Positions 22,382 through 31,315 are shown, numbered from the stretch's first letter. The stretch: DNA of 64,000 nucleotides from DATARH01 sp963773625 (GCA_963773625.1 CAVZCJ010000011.1:186001-250000), one strand, 5' to 3'. Notes: a model not told the origin generated them from the letters alone. A program made the numbers and translations.

Positions 22382-22569
22382 GCGAGTGCCGCCCGCTTTC
22401 TCCAAACCCCAATTTCCGGAATATAGGCCGGAGATGGGTGTCCGATCCGGATCGGTCAAGACCGCAGATTAAATTTTGTTCGCAGAATGTTCCCTCCGAC
22501 AAGCGACCCGACTGGGCGGCAAATCGATAATGCTCTAGACTCTCGGTCCGTTCACTGGGGAGACGCCTG

Positions 22570-23760
22570 ATGTTGCAGATCGCCGACCGGATGAAGACGC
22601 TCGGCACCGAAACCGCGTTCGAGGTGTTGGCTCGCGCCAACGCGCTCGCGGCGCAGGGCAAGTCGATCATCAATCTCGGCATCGGCCAACCCGACTTCCC
22701 GACCCCCGAGCACATCGTCGAGGCCGGGCGCAAGGCGCTCGCGGACGGACACCACGGCTATACGCCGGCGAACGGCATCCTGCCGCTGCGCGAGGCGGTT
22801 GCCGCCGATCTCTGGCGCCGCCACCAGGTCGAAGTCTCGCCCGACGATGTGCTGATCGTGCCGGGCGGCAAGGTCACGATGTTTTTCGCGATCATGATGT
22901 TCGGCGAGCCCGGGGCGGAGATCATGTACCCGAACCCCGGCTTCCCGATCTACGAGAGCGTGATCCGCTTTTCCGGCGCGACGCCGGTGCCGATGCCGCT
23001 CTACGAGAGCGCCGGGTTCTCGTTCAGCGCCGAGGAGGTGCTGGCCAAGATCACGCCGCGCACACGGCTCATCATCATCAACAGCCCGGCCAACCCCACC
23101 GGCGGCGTCGTGCCGAAAGCCGAGCTCGACAAGCTCGTCGCTGGGCTCGCGCGCCATCCGCAGGTCGCGGTGATGAGCGACGAGATCTACGGCGAAATCC
23201 TCTACGACGGGGCGGAGCACCACAGCCTGTTGCGCTATCCCGAAATCCGCGACCGGGTGATCCTGCTCGACGGCTGGAGCAAGACCTACGCGATGACCGG
23301 CTGGCGGCTCGGCTACGGCGTTTGGCCGAAGCAGCTTTTCGCCCATGCCGAGCGGCTAGCGATCAACTGCCACTCCTGCACCAACGCGGCGACGCAGTTC
23401 GCCGGGATCGCCGCTTTGAAAGGCCCGCGCGAGCCGGTCGAGCGCATGGTTCGCGCCTTCGCCGAGCGGCGCCAGATGGTGATCAAGGCGCTGAACTCGC
23501 TGCCCGGAATCCGGTGCGCGAATCCGGGCGGCGCGTTCTATGCCTTTCCCAACGTCTCGGGCACTGGTTTCGATTGCAAGACGTTGCAGACCGAGCTGCT
23601 GGACCGCGCGGGAGTCGCGACGATCGCCGGGACCAGCTTTGGCGCGTTCGGCGAGGACTACATCCGTGTCTCCTACGCCAACAGCCTGGAGAACCTGAGC
23701 GAGGCGATCGACCGCATCCGGCGCTTCCTCGGCAATCTACCGCGCAGTGATGCCGCCTAG
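22570..23760 (+). CDS. Pyridoxal phosphate-dependent aminotransferase (class I/II)
   Basis: A 396-residue fold type I aminotransferase related to aspartate and aromatic aminotransferases. The substrate-binding N-terminal element is INLGIGQPDFPTPEHIVEA, the cofactor site includes YTPANGILPLREAVA, NPGFPIYESVI and INSPANPTGGVV, the Schiff-base Lys lies in LDGWSKTYAMTGWRLGYG, and the carboxylate-binding Arg in YIRVSYANSLENL. A GGGGAG ribosome site precedes the ATG. It is not obviously linked to its neighbours, although amino-group transfer is metabolically close to the ammonium genes that follow. The amino acid specificity is unresolved. Confidence 0.92.
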   Translation: MLQIADRMKTLGTETAFEVLARANALAAQGKSIINLGIGQPDFPTPEHIVEAGRKALADGHHGYTPANGILPLREAVAADLWRRHQVEVSPDDVLIVPGGKVTMFFAIMMFGEPGAEIMYPNPGFPIYESVIRFSGATPVPMPLYESAGFSFSAEEVLAKITPRTRLIIINSPANPTGGVVPKAELDKLVAGLARHPQVAVMSDEIYGEILYDGAEHHSLLRYPEIRDRVILLDGWSKTYAMTGWRLGYGVWPKQLFAHAERLAINCHSCTNAATQFAGIAALKGPREPVERMVRAFAERRQMVIKALNSLPGIRCANPGGAFYAFPNVSGTGFDCKTLQTELLDRAGVATIAGTSFGAFGEDYIRVSYANSLENLSEAIDRIRRFLGNLPRSDAA

Positions 23761-23822
23761 GCCGGGCGGGGAGCGCGGCAAATGTGTCGAAAGCGCCCTC
23801 CGTCTCGTTTCGATATTGAATC

Positions 23823-23839
23823 TGCCTAGAAACTAGGCA
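23823..23839. promoter_or_regulatory. Candidate NtrC-like enhancer dyad
   Basis: TGCCTAG-AAA-CTAGGCA is a perfect 17-bp dyad (7-3-7). It has the TGC...GCA ends and length of NtrC sites but not the full consensus (TGCACY/RGTGCA). It lies about 72 bases upstream of the -24 element of the glnB sigma-54 promoter, a normal place for an enhancer. Confidence 0.45.
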
Positions 23840-23910
23840 TTCTGCCCTGGCGATTGCTTTTGTCGGCGGAAAGCGCCCAGTTTGGCGGCCCGGATCGCCG
23901 ATGCGGGGGC

Positions 23911-23926
23911 TGGCATGGGTTATGCT
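23911..23926 (+). promoter_or_regulatory. Sigma-54 (-24/-12) promoter of glnB-glnA copy 1
   Basis: TGGCATGGGTTATGCT matches the RpoN consensus TGGCAYGnnnnTTGCW with one mismatch, and the invariant GG and GC are correctly spaced. The expected transcript start is about 34 bases before the glnB ATG. Confidence 0.75.
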
Positions 23927-23970
23927 CGGGTCTGGGACGACCGCATTTGCGGGTATGGGGAGGTTGGTTG

Positions 23971-24309
23971 ATGAAGAAGATCGAGGCCATCATCAAGCCG
24001 TTCAAGCTTGATGAGGTGAAGGAGGCGCTTCACGAGGTCGGGATCAAGGGCATCACCGTCGTCGAAGCCAAGGGCTTCGGCCGGCAGAAGGGCCATACCG
24101 AGCTCTACCGCGGCGCCGAATACGTCGTCGACTTCCTGCCCAAGGTAAAGATCGAAGTCGTCATGGAAGATTCGATGGTCGAGCGCGCGATCGAGGCGAT
24201 CCAGCAATCGGCCCATACCGGACGCATCGGCGACGGGAAGATCTTCGTGTCGACGATCGAGGAAGCGATCCGCATCCGCACCGGCGAGCGCGGACCCGAC
24301 GCAATTTGA
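23971..24309 (+). CDS. glnB: Nitrogen regulatory protein PII, copy 1
   Basis: The 112-residue PII signal protein, which binds ATP/ADP and 2-oxoglutarate and controls glutamine synthetase adenylylation, NtrB and ammonium transport. It begins MKKIEAIIKPFKLDEVKEAL; the T-loop KGHTELYRGAEYVVDFLPK holds Tyr51, the uridylylation site, and the B and C loops are HTGRIGDGKIFVSTIEEAIR and IRTGERG. A GGGGAGG ribosome site lies upstream. It heads a glnB-glnA operon behind a sigma-54 promoter. The sequence is intact, in contrast to copy 2. Confidence 0.97.
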   Translation: MKKIEAIIKPFKLDEVKEALHEVGIKGITVVEAKGFGRQKGHTELYRGAEYVVDFLPKVKIEVVMEDSMVERAIEAIQQSAHTGRIGDGKIFVSTIEEAIRIRTGERGPDAI

Positions 24310-24394
24310 TGGGCTTTTTATGGCATCGGCACAGCCGATGCAGGAACAGCCGGCACGCGTAACCCCATTTCGACCAACCATTAGGAACGAGACG

Positions 24395-25804
24395 ATGGCG
24401 GATACAGACAAGGTGATGGCTCTGATCAAGGAGCATGAGGTGAAGTATGTCGATTTCCGCTTCACCGATCCCAGAGGCAAGTGGCAGCATTTGGCGCATC
24501 ACGTGCGCACCATCACGCCGGAGTTTTTGACCGGCGGGGTGATGTTCGACGGCTCCTCGATCGCTGGATGGAAGGCGATCAACGAGTCCGACATGCTGTT
24601 GGCGCCCGATTGCGCCACCGCGGTGATGGACCCGTTCGCCGCCCAGCCGCAGCTCATCATCTTCTGCGACGTGCACGAGCCGTTGACCGGCCAGCCCTAT
24701 GCCCGCGACCCGCGCTCGACCGCCAAGAAGGCCGAGAAGTACCTGATCTCCTCCGGCATCGGCGACACCGCCTATTTCGGGCCCGAGGCCGAGTTCTTCA
24801 TCTTCGACGACGTGCGCTACGAATCGACGATGAACGCCGCCTCCTACACCATCGATAGCGAGGAAGGCCCCTGGGTCTCGGCCAAAGAGTTCCCCGACGG
24901 CAACACCGGACACCGCCCACCGATCAAGGGCGGCTACTTCCCGGTGCCCCCGGTCGACGGCCAGTCGGACATTCGCGCCGAAATGCTCTCGGTGATGTTC
25001 GACATGGGCCTCAAGGTCGAGAAGCACCACCACGAGGTGGCCCCTTCCCAGGCCGAACTCGGCGCCGAGTACGACACTTTGGTCCGGACCGCCGACGGCA
25101 TGCAGATCTACAAATACGTCGTCCACAACGTCGCCAACCAGTACGGCAAGACCGCCACCTTCATGCCCAAGCCGATCAAGGGCGACAACGGATCGGGCAT
25201 GCACACCCACCAGTCGATCTGGAAGGGCGAGCGGCCCTCCTTCGCCGGCAACCTCTATGCCGACCTCTCCGAGACCGCGCTCTTCTACATCGGCGGCATC
25301 ATCAAGCACGCCAAGGCGATCAACGCCTTCACCAACCCAACCACCAACTCCTACAAGCGCCTCATCCCCGGCTTCGAGGCCCCGGTCCTCTTGGCCTACT
25401 CGGCGCGCAACCGCTCGGCCTCCTGCCGCATCCCCATCGTCTCGTCACCGAAGGCCAAGCGCGTCGAGGTGCGCTTCCCCGACCCCGCCTGCAACCCCTA
25501 TCTCGGCTTCGCCGCGATGCTGATGGCCGGCATCGACGGCATCCAGAACAAAATCCACCCGGGCGAACCGATGGACAAAAACCTCTACGACCTGCCACCC
25601 GAGGAGTTGAAGGACGTCCCCACCGTCTGCGGCAGCCTGCGCGAGGCCCTCGGCGCGCTTGCCGCCGACCACGCCTTCCTCACCAAGGGCGACGTCTTCA
25701 CCGCCGACCAGATCGAGAGCTACATCGAACTCAAATGGGAAGAGGTCTACGCCTTCGAGCACACACCCCACCCCATCGAGTTCCAGATGTACTACTCGGT
25801 GTGA
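24395..25804 (+). CDS. glnA: Type I glutamine synthetase, copy 1
   Basis: This 469-residue dodecameric GSI makes glutamine from glutamate, ammonia and ATP. It has MFDGSSIAGWKAINESDM, the metal/glutamate motif YFGPEAEFFIFDD, the ATP-binding MPKPIKGDNGSGMHTHQS, and the C-terminal adenylylation motif NLYDLPPEE with the target Tyr, so activity should be regulated by GlnE/PII. It follows glnB by 85 bases. The coding region and 83 bases beyond it are repeated almost exactly at 31792-33284; the differences are Ser65 and Ser144 here versus Phe65 and Leu144 in copy 2, plus one silent change. Ser65, in the conserved INESDM segment, is the usual residue, so this copy looks like the ancestral, functional form. 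Confidence 0.98.
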   Translation: MADTDKVMALIKEHEVKYVDFRFTDPRGKWQHLAHHVRTITPEFLTGGVMFDGSSIAGWKAINESDMLLAPDCATAVMDPFAAQPQLIIFCDVHEPLTGQPYARDPRSTAKKAEKYLISSGIGDTAYFGPEAEFFIFDDVRYESTMNAASYTIDSEEGPWVSAKEFPDGNTGHRPPIKGGYFPVPPVDGQSDIRAEMLSVMFDMGLKVEKHHHEVAPSQAELGAEYDTLVRTADGMQIYKYVVHNVANQYGKTATFMPKPIKGDNGSGMHTHQSIWKGERPSFAGNLYADLSETALFYIGGIIKHAKAINAFTNPTTNSYKRLIPGFEAPVLLAYSARNRSASCRIPIVSSPKAKRVEVRFPDPACNPYLGFAAMLMAGIDGIQNKIHPGEPMDKNLYDLPPEELKDVPTVCGSLREALGALAADHAFLTKGDVFTADQIESYIELKWEEVYAFEHTPHPIEFQMYYSV

Positions 25805-25811
25805 GGACACT

Positions 25812-25849
25812 CTGACGCGCCCCGGCGAAAGCCGGGACCCTCGCGTCAG
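25812..25849. repeat. REP-like nested inverted repeat after glnA
   Basis: Outer arms CTGACGCG (25812-25819) and CGCGTCAG (25842-25849) enclose the hairpin CCCGGC-GAAA-GCCGGG. The same element follows glnA copy 2 at 33209-33246. It probably protects the mRNA 3' end or is a mobile REP-type unit. Confidence 0.7.
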
Positions 25850-25865
25850 CCGCTGCGAAGCGAAA

Positions 25866-25890
25866 AGGGCCGGAGCAATCCGGCCCTCTT
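25866..25890 (+). terminator. Terminator of glnB-glnA copy 1
   Basis: A 9-bp stem (AGGGCCGGA / TCCGGCCCT) with a GCAA loop followed by CTT. It touches the stop codon of the convergent kinase gene, so it could serve both strands. The T-tract is weaker than that of copy 2. Confidence 0.7.
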
Positions 25891-27632
25891 CATTTGGCCC
25901 AGTGGAACCACCAGCTGGCCGCGAGAGCCAGGGCGAGCAAGGCGGCGATTCCCTGCCAGACTTGGACCGGTGCGCGCTCGTACAGCGTGCGCGGTTGCAA
26001 ATGACCGCTCGGGGCGCGCGCCGTCCCGGCTTCCATCTCGAGCGCAAACTCGGTCATATCGCGAAACCGCCGCGCCGGATCGACCGCGATCGCTCGGCTC
26101 AGCGCCGCCTCGACCCAGGCCGGCAGATCGGGCCGCAGCGTCGAGAGCCCCAAGGGCCGGCTGCGGCGTGGCGGACTGATCGCATCGGCATTAGCGTACG
26201 GGTATTCGCCAGTGAAGGCGCGGAACATAGTGACCCCGAGTGCATAGATGTCGGTAGTCTCGTTACCGGCTTCGCCCTCGCCCATCTCGGGGGCCATATA
26301 GGCGAGCGTGCCGGGCGCCGCATCGGCGGGGAATTCCTCCAGACCAGGCACTCGAACCACCCCGAGATCGATCAGCTTCAGCGACCCATTGCCTTCGAGG
26401 ATCACATTGTCCGGCTTGATGTCGCGATGGATGATCCCGGCTCGGTGCAACGCCGCCACCGCACGCGCCAGCGCGACGGTGATGTGCCTTCCCTCTTCTA
26501 GGCCAAGCGCCGGGCTGCGCGACAGCCGACGCTCCAACAGCTCGCCCTGGTAGAGCGGCATTACCGTATAGAGACAGGTCTGCCGCCCAGGCGGCAGCTC
26601 GATGACCCGCCCGATCGACGGATTATGTACCCGGGCGCCGACCCAGGCCTCGCGCACGAACGCCGCGTGGTAGGCCTCGACGCTGGCGATCTGCGGCTTG
26701 GGGAATTTGACGGCGACCGTGCCGCCCTCGACCTCGTCCTCGGCGCCGAACAGGCGGCTGTAGCGTCCGTCGGAGATCAACGCCTTGAGCACAAACCCAT
26801 CGATGGTCTCGCCGGCGACCGGCACCGGCCGTACCGGCAATTTCTGAATGGCGCCGAATATATCGGCCGAGCCTGAGGTCGGCAGCGCAACCACGTCGAG
26901 CACCAACGCGGTGCAGTTGTCGGTGCTGTCCGCGGCGAGCGCGGCGTTAACCAGCGCGCTCGCCGTATCCTCCGGCGCGGAGCGCTCGCGCATAATCTCG
27001 GCGATGCTCTGCTCGGTCAGGACACCATGGACCCCGTCGCTACACAGCATGAAGCGATCATGCAGCGCGACGGTCTGGGTCGAGTAATCGAGCCTGACTT
27101 CCGCCTCGACCCCGAGTGCGCGATTGAGCGTGTGCGATCGGTCCTCGCGCAAATGGTCGGTGGTCAGGCAGGTGAGACGATTGCCGCTGAGCCTATAGGC
27201 GCGGGTGTCGCCAACGTGCAGCAAGTGCGCGACCCGGCCGCGCAGTACCAACGCGGTGAAGGTACAACCCAGCCCCGCAAGGTCCGGATCCTGGCGGCCC
27301 ATCGCATTGATCCAGCCGTTGAGCGCGCTGACGATCTTGGCACCGGCGCGCTGCACCTCCATGGTTTCTGGCAGGTCGCAAAACCCGTCGAGAAAGCCGC
27401 GCACCGCGGTCTCCGCGGCGGCGCGGCCGCCTTTGGCACCGCCGATCCCGTCAGCAATCGCCGCGACGACTTCTTGACGCGGCTCGGGGAGTTCGGAGCC
27501 GAGCAGCGCGCCCGCGAAGTCCTCGTTGGCCTTGCGCGGCCCGGTCTTTGAGGCAAAGCCAACAATCGCGCGCACCCCGATTTCGCCGCCCTGGTCCGGT
27601 TGGCCGGTTAATTGAGCTTCCGGCGCCGCCAT
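25890..27632 (-). CDS. Bifunctional PP2C phosphatase / Ser-Thr protein kinase with C-terminal membrane anchor
   Basis: A 580-residue fusion. Residues about 15-250 are a PP2C-type phosphatase (NEDFAG, AAIADGIGGAKGGRAAAE, LLHVGDTRAYRLSG, LCSDGVHGVLTE, STDNCTALVLDV). Residues about 270-530 are a protein kinase with VAVKFPK, the catalytic loop IIHRDIKPDNVIL and a LIDLGV version of the DFG motif, PGTLAYMAPE and a DIYALGVTMFRAFTGEYPY segment. A hydrophobic helix near residues 557-576 (IAALLALALAASWWF) would place both domains in the cytoplasm. Such fusions occur next to nitrate/ammonium assimilation genes in other proteobacteria. Here it lies between glnA and amtB on the opposite strand, so control of nitrogen proteins by phosphorylation is a reasonable inference. 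Targets are unknown. Confidence 0.88.
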   Translation of the reverse strand: MAAPEAQLTGQPDQGGEIGVRAIVGFASKTGPRKANEDFAGALLGSELPEPRQEVVAAIADGIGGAKGGRAAAETAVRGFLDGFCDLPETMEVQRAGAKIVSALNGWINAMGRQDPDLAGLGCTFTALVLRGRVAHLLHVGDTRAYRLSGNRLTCLTTDHLREDRSHTLNRALGVEAEVRLDYSTQTVALHDRFMLCSDGVHGVLTEQSIAEIMRERSAPEDTASALVNAALAADSTDNCTALVLDVVALPTSGSADIFGAIQKLPVRPVPVAGETIDGFVLKALISDGRYSRLFGAEDEVEGGTVAVKFPKPQIASVEAYHAAFVREAWVGARVHNPSIGRVIELPPGRQTCLYTVMPLYQGELLERRLSRSPALGLEEGRHITVALARAVAALHRAGIIHRDIKPDNVILEGNGSLKLIDLGVVRVPGLEEFPADAAPGTLAYMAPEMGEGEAGNETTDIYALGVTMFRAFTGEYPYANADAISPPRRSRPLGLSTLRPDLPAWVEAALSRAIAVDPARRFRDMTEFALEMEAGTARAPSGHLQPRTLYERAPVQVWQGIAALLALALAASWWFHWAK

Positions 27633-27755
27633 CAGAATTCGCCAATTCCGAGAACTTTGTCGCTGACCATAAGCGCGCCAGTTAAGTGATTAAAATTTGG
27701 GCACATCGTCATCAAACCGTTACACGCACCTTACGATCTCTGGACGCCGAGGCGC

Positions 27756-28103
27756 CTACTCCTGCTGGCAGGTATAATGGAGGAAATAGCCGCCAGTGGT
27801 CGACGCGGCGCGAAGTCGTAGCTTCCCGGTTGCCCGATCGAGTTCGTAAATCCCTCCGCCCTTATCGCGCCAACTGATCGAGGTGTTGGTAATCGTCGCG
27901 GGAAGCGAGTCGACAAGGCTGTGGTTGAGATCGACGACGACTGGCCAGTTTGCCCCGCCTACCGGGTTCGTGCATCGCAAGTGCAGCATCCCCGCATCCG
28001 CTGCCCAACCGCTGGAGGCTGGGATCGCGCCGGTTGCGAGAGCCAGCATTAATCCTCTCGTTAATCGAATTCGCATCCCGCCACGAAAAAATTTTCTCAG
28101 CAT
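27756..28103 (-). CDS. Small exported protein, unknown function
   Basis: About 115 residues: a basic N-terminus, a hydrophobic core (LTRGLMLALATGAIPASSGWA) broken here as LTRGLMLALATG and AIPASSGWA, then a mature domain of about 80 residues with two Cys, in MLHLRCTNP near its start and YTCQQE at its end, likely to pair in the periplasm. I recognise no domain. ATG 28103 and ATG 28076 are both possible starts, and neither has a good ribosome site. The upstream region overlaps the amtB control region, so the two genes are divergent and could share nitrogen control. Confidence 0.55.
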   Translation of the reverse strand: MLRKFFRGGMRIRLTRGLMLALATGAIPASSGWAADAGMLHLRCTNPVGGANWPVVVDLNHSLVDSLPATITNTSISWRDKGGGIYELDRATGKLRLRAASTTGGYFLHYTCQQE

Positions 28104-28144
28104 TATCAACGCTCTCAGCTCGAACTGGGCACTGCCCGTCAAAT

Positions 28145-28160
28145 AGGCACGAATTTTGCC
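28145..28160 (+). promoter_or_regulatory. Sigma-54 (-24/-12) promoter of amtB
   Basis: AGGCACGAATTTTGCC fits GGCACGnnnnTTGC exactly, with only the first base off consensus. It is 92 bases upstream of the amtB start. Confidence 0.75.
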
Positions 28161-28251
28161 ACGACGTCAAATCGAACGGCGCGCTTGTCGAGTCCGACGC
28201 TTTGCGGGGGCTTTGGCATAAGGGTCGGGACTAAATCTTACGAGGTGGAGA

Positions 28252-29622
28252 ATGCTAGTCGCATCACCAAAATGGTTAGACACCGGCTCGAATGCCTGGC
28301 AAATGGCGGCCGCCACATTTGTCGGACTACAGAGCATCCCGGGGCTCGTGATCCTCTATGGCGGCATTGTCAAGAAGAAGTGGGCGCTGAACTCGGCCTT
28401 CATGGCCATGTATGCATTCGCGGCCGTGATGATCGTCTGGGTGCTATGGGCCTACAACATGGCATTCGGCACGCAATGGTTCGATTTCTGGGCCTTTCTC
28501 GGTAAGCCGGAACCAGCGCTTTCGGCCGCTTTCTTGCTCGGTCAAGCGAACATTCCATCGATTTCGACAACAGGCGACTCGGCGGGCTTGCCCCCGTTTG
28601 GCTTCCCGATGGCGACATTGGTGTTCTTCCAGTTCGTCTTCGCCGCGATCACCGTGATCATTCTCGCCGGCTCGCTAATCGGGCGCATGAGCTTCAAGGC
28701 CTGGATCATCTTCGTGCCGGTGTGGATGACCTTCGTCTACACGGTCGGTGCCTTTAGCATCTGGGGCGGCGGCTGGCTGGCGTCGATGGGAGCGGCCGAT
28801 TACTCGGGCGGCTACGTCATTCATCTCGCGGCGGGAACCTCCGGCTTTGTTGCGGCATGGGTGATCGGCCCGCGCATCCAGCAGGATCGCGACCATTTCC
28901 CGCCCAACAGCCTGTTAATGGCGATGGCCGGCGCCGGTATCCTGTGGCTTGGCTGGAACGGCTTCAACGGCGGCGACCCGTACTTCGCCAATGCCGACGC
29001 CTCGGCGGCGATCCTCAACACCAATTTGTGCACCTGCGTGTCGCTGCTGGTGTGGACGATCATGGACTCGATGGCTTACGGCAAGCCGTCGGTCGTCGGC
29101 GCGATCAACGGCATGATCGCGGGCCTCGTCGGCATCACGCCCGGCGCCGGCTACGTCAACGGCTGGGGCGCCATGGCGATCGGCGTTTGCACCGGCATCA
29201 TCCCGTGGATCATGATGAACAAGGTGCAGACCAGCGCTCTGTTCAAGAAGGTCGACGACACGCTGTCCGTCCTGTCGACCCACGGCGTCGCCGGCTTGCT
29301 CGGCGGGTTGCTGGTCGGGGTCTTCGCCTGTGGGGACATGCTTGTCTATCTCGCGCCCGAGGGTGACAAGCAGGCGCCCGGCATCAGCATCACCGGCCTG
29401 CTCTATGGCGACACGGGCAACCAGCTCTTGGTGCAGGTCTATGCCGCTGCGTTCATCATCGTCTTCAATGTGGTCGCAACCTTCGTCATCCTCAAGGTGA
29501 TCTCGATCTTCGTATCCTTGCGGATGGATGAGGCGACGCTGCGCGTGGGCGACGATGCGGTGCACGGCGAGACCGCGTACAACTTCGGCGATGGGGAAGA
29601 AGTCCCCGCGGTCGCGGAATAA
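28252..29622 (+). CDS. amtB: Ammonium transporter
   Basis: A 456-residue AmtB/MEP-family channel with about eleven membrane helices. The Trp/Phe-rich entrance and helix 1 begin WQMAAATFVGLQSIPGLVIL. The pore twin histidines are present in GGYVIHLAAGTSGFVAAWV and STHGVAGLLGGLLVG, and GILWLGWNGFNGG is the conserved mid-protein motif. It lacks the long cleavable signal peptide found in E. coli AmtB. The cytoplasmic tail (FVSLRMDEATLRVGDDAVHG) is typical for PII-regulated transporters. GAGGTGGAGA precedes the ATG, and a sigma-54 promoter lies upstream. GlnB, not a separate GlnK, may be the partner since no glnK is adjacent. Confidence 0.97.
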   Translation: MLVASPKWLDTGSNAWQMAAATFVGLQSIPGLVILYGGIVKKKWALNSAFMAMYAFAAVMIVWVLWAYNMAFGTQWFDFWAFLGKPEPALSAAFLLGQANIPSISTTGDSAGLPPFGFPMATLVFFQFVFAAITVIILAGSLIGRMSFKAWIIFVPVWMTFVYTVGAFSIWGGGWLASMGAADYSGGYVIHLAAGTSGFVAAWVIGPRIQQDRDHFPPNSLLMAMAGAGILWLGWNGFNGGDPYFANADASAAILNTNLCTCVSLLVWTIMDSMAYGKPSVVGAINGMIAGLVGITPGAGYVNGWGAMAIGVCTGIIPWIMMNKVQTSALFKKVDDTLSVLSTHGVAGLLGGLLVGVFACGDMLVYLAPEGDKQAPGISITGLLYGDTGNQLLVQVYAAAFIIVFNVVATFVILKVISIFVSLRMDEATLRVGDDAVHGETAYNFGDGEEVPAVAE

Positions 29623-29820
29623 GGACGGTCTCGAAGCTCGAATCGGGGGATTCGGGGGTGCGATCCTGACGGACCGCCCCCCGATCTTCCGCAAGTCGCG
29701 ATACACTATCGTTTCGTAGGTTTCTGTTATCTATTGTAAGCGTTGCGGATAACTATTTGCCTACTATTTGGGCAGCTTGGCAATTCGCCGAGAAAACGTC
29801 ACACAAGCTTCGTATTCCGT

Positions 29821-29848
29821 TTGATTTCGTTCTCGCCAGTTATATACT
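29821..29848 (+). promoter_or_regulatory. Candidate sigma-70 promoter of the porin gene
   Basis: TTGATT (29821-29826), a 16-bp spacer and TATACT (29843-29848) lie in the AT-rich part of the 305-base gap between amtB and the porin. The rest of the gap holds a possible long-loop hairpin after amtB (about 29643-29690) and no gene that I can see. Confidence 0.45.
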
Positions 29849-29927
29849 GTAGATAGTCTGGTTCCCAACCATCCCGTTGGTGGGTCCTTACCCACCGGTC
29901 GGTATCGACATTCTAGGAAAGCACGCC

Positions 29928-31238
29928 ATGAATTGGAGCCTTACCACATCACTGCGTCTAAGCATCGCCGGGTTTGCCGCGCTCGCCACGGCGCAACTGG
30001 GGCTGACCGCATCGTCGGCATGGGCGCAGACGGCTGCGCCTCCGCCTCCGCCTCCGCCAGGCGCGCCACCAGCTCCGGCACCCGCTCCAGCCGCGCCAGC
30101 CGCTCCGACATCGCCGCTGACGGCGCCGAGCCTGACCGGCCCGCTGACGCTCAGCACAGACCCGTATAACTTCGAAGCCGCGGGTCTCGGCAAGCTCTAT
30201 ATCAGCGGTGTCGCGAGTGCTCTCCTTGGAGCTCAAAGCGACCCGACGTTCGTGTTCTTGCCTAACGGCACGATTCGCTCCGACCACGCCGGCATTGCCG
30301 ATGCCAGCAATGTGCAAGGCATCATCCAGAAGATCGACGGGCTCTTCCAATTCTATGTTCAGACTGGTCTCTATTCTCTGCCTTCTCTGGGTCTCAATTA
30401 CAACGTGACGCAGAAGGCGATCTCCGCCGACACGAATTACTTCGGGCTGATGCCGGTCGGTTACGCCAAGATCGTGCCGTCCGACAACTTCAACGTATTG
30501 GTGGGTAAGCTGCCGACCCTGATCGGCGCGGAATACACTTTTACGTTCCAGAACATGAACATCGAGCGCGGGCTGTTGTGGAACCAGGAGCCGGCGATCA
30601 GCCGCGGCATTCAGGCCAATCTGACGACCGGGCCGGTTGCCTGGGCGGTCTCGCTTAACGATGGTCTCTATTCCGGCAATTACGACTGGATCACCGGCTC
30701 CGCCGCTTGGACGATCGATCCCGCCAATACACTAACGTTAGTCGGCGGGGGCAATTTCGGGCAAAGCGGCGCGAATACTGTTGCGACGCCGTTCTTCCAG
30801 AATAACGAAGAAATCTTCAACGTCATCTATACGTACAACAACGCGCCGTGGACCGTGACGCCGTACTTCCAATACACCTCGGTGCCGAAAAACCCGAGCC
30901 CCTTTTTCGGTGCGCCAAAGGGTGCCGAGACCTGGGGTGGAGCGATTCTGGCCAACTACGCCTTCGCCGACACGCCGTGGAATCTCTCCGGACGGTTTGA
31001 ATACATCAGCTCGAGTGGCAGCGCAGCGGCCGGAAATGCGAACGTTCTCGGCTACGGGCCCGGCTCTTCGGCGGTATCGTTCACTCTGACGCCAAGCTAT
31101 CAGCAGGGCATCTTCTTCGCCCGGGTCGAGGGATCGATCGTCGCGCTGTCGGGGACGACAGCGGGTTTCGCCTTTGGCAAAGCGGGCACGACCACGACGC
31201 AGGAAAGAATCTTGCTTGAAACCGGCGTCATGTTCTAG
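29928..31238 (+). CDS. Outer-membrane beta-barrel porin (BBP2-like)
   Basis: A 436-residue outer membrane protein. A signal peptide ending in SSAWAQ is followed by a Pro/Ala-rich stretch of about 40 residues (APPPPPPPGAPPAPAPAPA) that may span the peptidoglycan layer. The barrel has alternating aromatic strands and elements such as NMNIERGLLWNQEPAISRG and NYDWITGSAAWTIDPANTL, and it ends in Phe, the usual barrel assembly signal. AGGAAA precedes the start. Its position right after amtB and before the second glnB-glnA suggests uptake of a nitrogen compound, but the solute is unknown. Confidence 0.8.
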   Translation: MNWSLTTSLRLSIAGFAALATAQLGLTASSAWAQTAAPPPPPPPGAPPAPAPAPAAPAAPTSPLTAPSLTGPLTLSTDPYNFEAAGLGKLYISGVASALLGAQSDPTFVFLPNGTIRSDHAGIADASNVQGIIQKIDGLFQFYVQTGLYSLPSLGLNYNVTQKAISADTNYFGLMPVGYAKIVPSDNFNVLVGKLPTLIGAEYTFTFQNMNIERGLLWNQEPAISRGIQANLTTGPVAWAVSLNDGLYSGNYDWITGSAAWTIDPANTLTLVGGGNFGQSGANTVATPFFQNNEEIFNVIYTYNNAPWTVTPYFQYTSVPKNPSPFFGAPKGAETWGGAILANYAFADTPWNLSGRFEYISSSGSAAAGNANVLGYGPGSSAVSFTLTPSYQQGIFFARVEGSIVALSGTTAGFAFGKAGTTTTQERILLETGVMF

Positions 31239-31270
31239 CCGTTCCCCAAACACCGATAGAGTTGTCGCTG

Positions 31271-31301
31271 AGGGCCCCCTCGAGGGGCCCTCTTTCGTTT
31301 T
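31271..31301 (+). terminator. Terminator of the porin gene
   Basis: An 8-bp stem AGGGCCCC / GGGGCCCT with a five-base loop (CTCGA) followed by CTTTCGTTTT, 33 bases after the porin stop. Confidence 0.8.
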
Positions 31302-31315
31302 GGACGTTTTTTCGT

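Larger units (their letters stand above)
24395..25887 (+). repeat. Long direct repeat, copy 1 (glnA and its 3' flank)
   Basis: These 1493 bases match 31792-33284 with three visible mismatches (24588, 24825, 24907). Identity drops sharply upstream of the ATG and downstream of 25887. Confidence 0.95.

Noticed and set aside
28217..28232. TGGCATAAGGGTCGGG as the amtB sigma-54 promoter
   Set aside because: Lacks GC at -12; the site at 28145-28160 fits much better.
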